Source: Artemisia argyi (Eukaryota > Streptophyta > Magnoliopsida > Asterales > Asteraceae). From it: a stretch of 64,000 nucleotides of DNA. Position 1 is the first letter of the stretch. Each line of letters opens with the position of its first letter. A program made the position numbers and the translations under genes. The stretch is taken from positions 308,736,857-308,800,856 of the forward strand of contig CM060709.1 in the NCBI GenBank assembly GCA_030686995.1. The letters are read 5' to 3'. Of the stretch, positions 58,423 to 64,000 are shown piece by piece. Under the pieces are notes generated by a model, which saw nothing but the letters and a program-made list of their open reading frames with translations, was not told the DNA's origin and ran no database searches.

Positions 58423-59691
58423 CTAATCATGCATGGTGAAGTCGAAATTTGCACAAGAAGTCTGCTTACGTAGTAACGAAGAAGTGAATCCGAAAGTTGA
58501 ATTTTCTAAATCAAACAGCAGAAAGTTATCCTCGAACTGATATGTTCCAATAACAATAGCATGTACACTTTTTGCACCACCATCAACAAAGGCCAGACAC
58601 GCCACATCTTCTGTTATTTGTTTAATAGAGTTAGCAGTGGATATAGTCCACTTCTTTCCGCCCTGGAGATTGATATCGATATCAGGAACTTTTAAAGCAG
58701 CTTGGGTACCATTTGTGGAGGTGCTGTAACAAAGGCTAAATGGTGCGATTGGATTTGCTTTTGGGATTCGTTTTGTAACCATTGAAAACCTTTTAACCAC
58801 AGGATTATAGATATCGGTTCTAAGAGTTGTGTAAGGCTCGGTTGTGCTAAGCTTGGCAGTGGTATTTCCTGGAAGGTCAACAGACCTCTTTTTTATTACA
58901 AAAGAAGTGACACCGATAAAGTATCCAAAAGAATCAGGATGCTTCAGTAACGGAGTATAAGAGAGTAAACTCCTTACATCAACATCCGAAAGATAATAAG
59001 GACCATTTCCATAAATTAGAATCCCATGAGTTGCAGTTGAGTTAGGAAGACATAGAGACAATGTTCTATTAAGCGGTGGTTGATTTAAGGAAGCTGGTAA
59101 TGCATAAGGGGAAGTTGACAACGCCATGACACCAGTAACATCTTTAGGGTATGATTGAAATGCTGTAGATGGATCAACACAACCCACGTTAGCATTAGCA
59201 GAATAGATAGGAGGAAGAGGGTTCCTTCCATTACTTGTCTTCACATCAAAAGTGTCATTGCTGAGATAGCTTATAACACATCTCCCGTCAATTGAGTCCA
59301 CCACATTGTATGGGCAGTAGCACTCTCCCTCGTAATCTGAATCTTGGGCCGGAGGGCAGGAAGGACTTTTAGAAGAGGAAGAAGTTCGCACTTTGTTACA
59401 TATATTTTCGTAGCAAGAGACAGCAGGGGTACAAATGCCAGGGCAATAATTACCTGGTTGCATATTCCAGGTGGGCCAGCAGCCAAACCATGAGAAAGAA
59501 GCATCAATGTCTATAAGGTAGTTTGTATTTGTTCTCATGATCTGAGCGCTGTAGAGCGGCTTAGAAGCATCTGTATGTTTGTTTAGTGGAAGAAAAAAGG
59601 AATTGTAAGGTAGTTCAGATTGTGCTATGGCTTGATGTTGATAGGAGATAAGGGCTAGAAACAGAACTATAACTTGCAGAATATGAATCAT
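58423..59691 (-). CDS. TAXI/xylanase-inhibitor-like secreted protein, copy C, intact (422 aa)
   Basis: Start taken at ATG 59691 (MIHILQVIVLFLALISYQHQ), because a TATA box (minus strand TATATAAA, 59746-59753) lies between it and an in-frame ATG at 59778. Signal peptide about residues 1-23. TAXI_N: PLNKHTDASKPLYSAQI, YLIDIDASFSWFGCW (first Asp-Thr-Gly replaced by Asp-Ala-Ser), cysteine-rich VSCYENICNKVRTSSSSKSP and EGECYCPYNVVDSIDGRC, VGCVDPSTAFQSYPKDVTGV. TAXI_C: LLSYTPLLKHPDSFGYFIGV, TTEPYTTLRTDIY where the second Asp should be, FSLCYSTSTNG, VPDIDINLQGGKKWTI, DVACLAFVDGGAK, DNFLLFDLENSTFGF and TSCANFDF. No introns, as usual for the family. Predicted apoplastic and not a protease; its ligand cannot be read from sequence. 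It is the only complete copy of the four. Confidence 0.93.
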   Translation of the reverse strand: MIHILQVIVLFLALISYQHQAIAQSELPYNSFFLPLNKHTDASKPLYSAQIMRTNTNYLIDIDASFSWFGCWPTWNMQPGNYCPGICTPAVSCYENICNKVRTSSSSKSPSCPPAQDSDYEGECYCPYNVVDSIDGRCVISYLSNDTFDVKTSNGRNPLPPIYSANANVGCVDPSTAFQSYPKDVTGVMALSTSPYALPASLNQPPLNRTLSLCLPNSTATHGILIYGNGPYYLSDVDVRSLLSYTPLLKHPDSFGYFIGVTSFVIKKRSVDLPGNTTAKLSTTEPYTTLRTDIYNPVVKRFSMVTKRIPKANPIAPFSLCYSTSTNGTQAALKVPDIDINLQGGKKWTISTANSIKQITEDVACLAFVDGGAKSVHAIVIGTYQFEDNFLLFDLENSTFGFTSSLLRKQTSCANFDFTMHD

Positions 59692-59745
59692 CTTTAACTG
59701 ATTGTATTTTGTCAATTGTGTGATTTTGATATGGGCCGAAGCAGA

Positions 59746-59753
59746 TTTATATA
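59746..59753 (-). promoter_or_regulatory. TATA box of copy C
   Basis: Minus strand TATATAAA within ATGTATCTATATAAATCTGC. The same neighbourhood (ATGTATCTATTTAAATCTGC) is found before copy B. Confidence 0.75.
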
Positions 59754-59934
59754 GATACATAATGGAAGATGTGCACATTCCCTAAGTTTTCTATCGAAGC
59801 TAACTGGTTGTGTGAACATTGATTCAAATCACAGAAAATTCAACTTGGTATTAAAGAAATATTGGATTAGTAGCCTCTCTTTAAAGGAAAAGTTCATGGA
59901 CTAAATTTCATTTTTTCTTTTGGACTAAATTTCA

Positions 59935-60163
59935 CTTTTTTTTTTTTTTAATTTTTTTTTTTTAAATCATAGTTTCCGACCTTTTTTTTCCATGAGGTTT
60001 GAACTCACCGTCACACAGACTCAAACCAGGTAAAGTCCTCTCATTTCAGAAGGTTGGCGTGGTCACTTCAAGGTTTGTTGCACATAGCAGAAATTGAACT
60101 TGAGACGTCACACATTTTAGAGTGCCAGTCTCAAGCCCTTTTGCCACTAATCCACCCTTGAAT
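59935..60163 (-). mobile_element. tRNA-derived SINE
   Basis: On the minus strand: head GGTGGATTAGTGGCAAAAGG (A-box-like, 60136-60155), then AAGTTCAATTTCTGC (B-box-like GTTCAATTTC, 60090-60099), a body of about 100 bases and an A-rich tail (plus-strand T-runs 59935-59990). Flanks GGACTAAATTTCA (59922-59934) and GGCTAAATTTCAT (60164-60176) look like a target duplication. Confidence 0.6.
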
Positions 60164-60706
60164 GGCTAAATTTCATCGACCCACACAATTTACAATCTTT
60201 AAAATGGAAGCATCTGAACATGGCCAGAACTTGAATGCCTATAGTCCTATACTATGTTACACATGCATGAAATTAAGAAGTCGGGCATTGACTTTGAATG
60301 AGAGATAACTTCATGTCTAAATATATTATTATATTAAGATTTTTTTTTTCAAACATGTATATTAAGATATGATATGATTCATCTATTTTTTTAGTAGATG
60401 GTTACTTAAAAACAGATTTTCTAAAACGTACCTTAGAGAAAGCATGGTATCTTACATTTATTTAAAGGAAAAATGTTAAATTTAGTAGGTGGTTACATAA
60501 AGTATGGTATCTTATATTTATTTAAAGGAATATGCTAAATATAACCCTTAATGTTTAAGAAATTCTGGCATGCATATTATTTGTACCTTTAGAATAATCA
60601 TCCGTCCTTTAAATTTAACATTTTCAACCAAATAAATTCATCATCCATCATTACATGTTTTTAATTATTATACGTAGCCATTAGAGTTACAAATAGCAAA
60701 ATCTTT

Positions 60707-60711
<5 letters not shown>

Positions 60712-60737
<26 letters not shown>
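60712..60737 (+). repeat. Poly(A) run
   Basis: About 26 consecutive A. It may be the tail of an older retroposon, but no body is recognisable. Confidence 0.8.
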
Positions 60738-60769
60738 CCAAAATATAGTAAAAATAATAGGTGTTCTTT

Positions 60770-60892
60770 TTGTTTTTCTTTTTTGTCTGGGCCCTAATCT
60801 TTTTAATTGTCTTGTTAAGAAGGTGGGTTGCCATTTATTTTGTATTGTTCTTGTTTTGGTTCCGTAATATATTGATGCCTTTCTAAAAAAAC
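60770..60892 (+). mobile_element. Short 5'-truncated LINE-like retroposon
   Basis: A 123-bp insert ending in CTAAAAAAAC and flanked by a 13-bp direct repeat ATAGGTGTTCTTT (60757-60769 and 60893-60905). Length, A-tail and long target duplication fit a dead-on-arrival LINE end. The body (GGGCCCTAATC...GTAATATATTGATGCC) resembles plant LINE 3' ends only loosely. Confidence 0.55.
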
Positions 60893-60905
60893 ATAGGTGT
60901 TCTTT

Positions 60906-61861
60906 ACTATTTCATAATGTATAAATGACAACTAAAATTATATAATAATAGTGACAGTAATCATGATTATTACTAGAGGGAATAGTTGGTTTCAAGGAAC
61001 TCAATATATTCTCATGGAAGAATTGGTGAAATCATGTACCAGCCCGTGTCAACATCGACTACATAGGCGCAGATATGTTAACTTGGTTTTATGTTCATTA
61101 TGCGATGACGAGCCTGGAAAATAAGAGCATATGATCATATTCAAATTCGAACTTGCTTAAGCAATTTATGGAAGATAGTGTGCCTGATGCCTATGGTAAA
61201 TCTAGAGTCTTACAAATTGTATACTATTAAAGCCTCCCCTGTTTCTGTTCTCTTATTTGGATGTGCATATTGTGTCTTTACATTCAAAATGAAATTTAGG
61301 TATCTGAAAGAAGCACGGTCTTGGACCAGCTCGTTTATTGACTGAGTTAAATGCATGGCATATAGTTTAAGCTCAGGAGTATATGTCAATATGTGGGTGT
61401 TTGGTTAGGGATATGGATCTTGGAGTATGACTATATGAGTGTCTACTCCGGTTTCAGACATATGTACTGCTGCCTTCATCTAGCTCTTCGTTAGTTTAGG
61501 TATTTTCATATTTGTATCGCATAAAACGATTGTTCAGAACAGGATCTTTGAAAACCTAATATCCGTTTTTTTTGCCCGAAATCAATCTGTATGAAAGAAA
61601 ATTAAAATCAAAGTGAATCCTTAAGAACCCATTTAATTTAAAAATATGATCCTTATTATTCAGTTCATCTTCATCTATCTTTTTAACATGATGACGATTG
61701 AAAGAAATTTTATATAATGCGAAACCTATAAGCATGGTCAACTAGAATGCCAAAACTAGTTAGCTTCATATGTAAGGCCAACTCATGAGGCTTCGTTTCT
61801 AAGTGTTCACATCAATGTGATTCGATCTTACTCAAACACGATATCCTAACAAAAAATGGCT
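60906..61861. other. Spacer between retroposons and copy D
   Basis: No gene or repeat recognised. Confidence 0.5.
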
Positions 61862-61868
61862 TATAAAT
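61862..61868 (+). promoter_or_regulatory. TATA box of copy D
   Basis: TATAAAT, 49 bp before the ATG at 61917. Spacing and TATAAATC context match copy C. Confidence 0.6.
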
Positions 61869-61916
61869 CACCCATTAAAGATTGATGCAATAGGCAAGAT
61901 ACAAAACAACATTAAA

Positions 61917-62979
61917 ATGATTTTCCATTTACGAGAAATTGTTCTCATTATAGTCTTCATATGTATCTCTTACGAACATGAAGCCATTGCAGAATGGGTA
62001 CCACCACACACTTTCGTAGTTGCTCCAGTTAACAAACACACTGAGATTCTGCTACGCCTCTCTACAGCGTTCAAATTATGACAAAATATGTAAGCATGCA
62101 ATTCATCCATACGAACTTCCTCATAGACGTAGATGCTCCATTCACATGGTCTGATTGCGTCATTATATGGAACTGGTATCAAAATAGTTGCCCTGGGAAC
62201 ACGATTTGTACCTCTCCCGTTTCCTGTGAAGAATATCAATGCACCGACGTGCGGACGTCCTCTTCTTATGAACATTCTGCATGCCCTCCACCAACTAACA
62301 GTTCAACATTACCTGGTTGGGGATATTGCACATGCCCTGTCAGTGTAGTGAATCCCATCAATGGATCATGTGGTGAAGCGATGCTGAATTATGATGAATA
62401 TGCGTTCAATGCAACTGATGGTAGAAATGCTTTTCCTGATTTTTATGGTATTTACCCAAACGCTGCGTGTGCTCCTTCTTCGTCGTTTGAATCATTTCCG
62501 GCAAATGTTAGTGGTGTAATGGCACTGTCATCTTCATCTTACGCATTACCTGCTTTCCTTTTTGGAGCATTTCCAAGATCATTTGCTTTATGCTTACCTA
62601 GTGTAGTGTCCGCCACAGGGGTTCTGTTTCTTGGGAGTAGCCCATATTATTTTCATCCACATCCGGATGTCGACATAAGGAGTTTACTTTCTTACACTCC
62701 ATTTGTAAGCACAAAGATTCTTTTGGATATTTTATTGGTGTCAGTTCCATTGTAATTAAAAAGAGATCTATCGACGTTCCAGCAAACAGCACTACAAAGA
62801 TTAGTACAATTGAGCCTTACACCACTCTTAGAACCGACATTTATAACCAAGTGGTTCGGAGATTTTCAATGGTTACAAAACGAATCCCTCGAGCAAAGCA
62901 TGTCCCCACGTTTGGCCTTTGTTTCAGTACTTTCACCAACGGTACCCAAGTAAGTACAAAAGTTCCAGATATTGATTGG
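61917..62979 (+). pseudogene. TAXI-like copy D, frameshifted and 3'-truncated
   Basis: Start ATG 61917 with signal peptide (MIFHLREIVLIIVFICISYE) and FVVAPVNKHT. A two-base insertion near 62050 shifts the frame, after which PLYSVQIMTKYVSMQF, FLIDVDAPFTWSDC, SCEEYQCTDVRTSSSYEHSA, PGWGYCTCPVSVVNPINGSC, FALCLPSVVSATGVLF and SLLSYTPF continue. A one-base loss near 62710 shifts it again; KDSFGYFIGVSSIVIKKRSI, STIEPYTTLRTDIY, FGLCFSTFTNGTQ and VPDIDW follow. Similarity to the other copies ends abruptly near 62979, so the last 100 or so codons are missing. It is on the strand opposite to A, B and C, and closest to A in its PGWGYCTCP block. Confidence 0.9.
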
Positions 62980-63702
62980 GATAATTACCAAAACGGATCA
63001 GTCGCCAAAAGCACTTTTCTTGAATAGATGTTTTTAAATCACTTTCCTCTAGCGGATCAGGGCAACTTGGCGACTGAGCAACCTCATATATTGTCGACAC
63101 GTGTCCATTATTTTATTAATATAATACGGTTTCTAGAATGTATAGAGAATGTATGTGTAAGTGTTTAAGGTATTTTTGCAGAGGGCAACTTGTACTAATC
63201 AGGCGACATGTATTGGGCAACTTAATTTAATTTGTCGTTTTGCGTATTTTTTTTAATTAAATATTAATGTATTTCAATTGTATCCAAAAAAAATATGTAT
63301 TTTAATAAATAATAACACTTATATTTGTTTTTAAAATATTTACATACACTTCCTTCCAACACACACTTCATCATCTCCAACAAATTTTCCTCCATAAACT
63401 AAACACAATCGAAGCCCATGAACAATGTTGTCGAAACAAAGTGGTATAACAGGGTATGTACATTTGTTTCATAGTTTGTATAAATATGATTATGTGTGTT
63501 TCAAAAATGTTAAAGTTCATTGTTTTGAGAGTAAATGCACCAACAGTATTTGTTGTGCTAGCCAACCGGCGGTGCTGTAGCAAAGTCTACACATTTACCG
63601 AAGTCATCTACATATAGGCGCTCCTCCTAACACAATCTCACACACACAACAAACACATTCAGTTTTCCATTTAATTTACAAGCAAATATTTTGGAAACAC
63701 CA
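62980..63702 (+). other. Sequence replacing the end of copy D; leader of the next ORF
   Basis: Unrelated to the TAXI family. Mostly AT-rich. A TACATATAGG box near 63608 and a CA-rich leader (ACACACACAACAAACAC) precede the ORF at 63703, as in a plant promoter and 5' UTR. Confidence 0.45.
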
Positions 63703-64000
63703 ATGGCATGTCTTGAACGTTTTGATGAACTTGCTAATTGTTCCGGTTCCACCTTGTTGGAACGTCAGTTAGATATCTATTTAGCGAGGTCTGTAGCTAA
63801 AGACAAGGATCCACATAGTGACATTAGTAAGGTCTGCTCGAAGTTAGCTGATTGCATCATAGGAACTGATGGTTTTATTAAGGAACTTTCTGTTACTGAG
63901 TGTAGGGTAGAGGCGATGGAGACTGCAAAGTATCTTAGGCAGCGTATGCATAAGGATACCCTTAGGTTTACCGATTTGTTGTGCGTATTTGGGGTCTTTT
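63703..64000 (+). CDS. Unrecognised protein, N-terminal 99 residues (runs off the window)
   Basis: An uninterrupted frame from ATG 63703 to the window end: MACLERFDELANCSGSTLLE, then RQLDIYLARSVAKDKDPHSD, VCSKLADCIIGTDGFIKELS and MHKDTLRFTDLLCVF. It looks helical, cysteine-containing and cytoplasmic, with no signal peptide or membrane segment at the start. I do not recognise the family. A TATA-like box about 95 bp upstream and a CA-rich leader favour a real gene; it might be a host gene or part of a transposable element whose insertion truncated copy D. Codon use gives no sign of frame disruption in 99 codons. Confidence 0.5.
   Translation, partial: MACLERFDELANCSGSTLLERQLDIYLARSVAKDKDPHSDISKVCSKLADCIIGTDGFIKELSVTECRVEAMETAKYLRQRMHKDTLRFTDLLCVFGVF

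Noticed and set aside
59692..59778. Longer start for copy C at 59778
   Set aside because: The TATA box at 59746-59753 lies inside that extension, and the extra 29 residues precede a normal signal peptide.

Overview
The window is repeat-rich nuclear DNA of a flowering plant, very probably a eudicot. The evidence is several LTR retrotransposons of plant-specific lineages, a CACTA DNA transposon with plant-type introns, tRNA-derived SINE and LINE debris, and a small family of secreted pepsin-like genes of the TAXI/xylanase-inhibitor type. The wording of the retrotransposon proteins resembles Asteraceae copies I remember, but that is a weak inference.

Layout. 1-8225 is the right-hand part of a decayed CACTA (En/Spm) element: a tnp2-type transposase with DUF4218 and DUF4216 regions, then a second TNPA-like gene, internal repeat arrays and a terminal inverted repeat ending at 8225. 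From 8550 to about 62980 lie four paralogues of the TAXI-like family. Copy A is cut into 8550-9132 and 47177-47890, copy B into 48586-49085 and 55101-55905, copy C (58423-59691) is intact, and copy D (61917-62979, opposite strand) is a frameshifted, truncated pseudogene.

Copy A is split by a 38-kb nested retrotransposon island. Copia-1 (9133-47176, + strand, duplication aaaag) entered the gene. Copia-2, a SIRE/Maximus-type element (12020-28863, - strand, duplication gacaa), entered Copia-1 between its protease and integrase. Gypsy-A, a gag-protease-only element (20615-28535, duplication ccatt/ctatt), entered the 5' LTR of Copia-2. Gypsy-B, an Athila-type element (29935-45011, duplication ggata) with a 1932-codon gag-pol frame, entered the integrase region of Copia-1. 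Copy B is split by Copia-3 (49091-55100, duplication agtac), whose 432-bp LTRs differ at two positions. Differences between LTR pairs, counted by eye, fit this nesting order: Copia-1 and Copia-2 about 2%, Gypsy-A about 1.2%, Gypsy-B and Copia-3 about 0.5%.

The last kilobase holds sequence unlike the TAXI cluster and the start of an unrecognised open reading frame that runs off the window (63703 onward). I see no tRNA or rRNA genes and no CRISPR array.

The most unusual material is regulatory or architectural. A GC-rich hairpin occurs both next to the Copia-2 LTR promoter and upstream of an extra internal ORF that has its own TATA box. A palindrome array of the form TGACGNNGTCA precedes the TATA box of Gypsy-A. 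Two unrelated reverse transcriptases carry a substitution at the same catalytic position.
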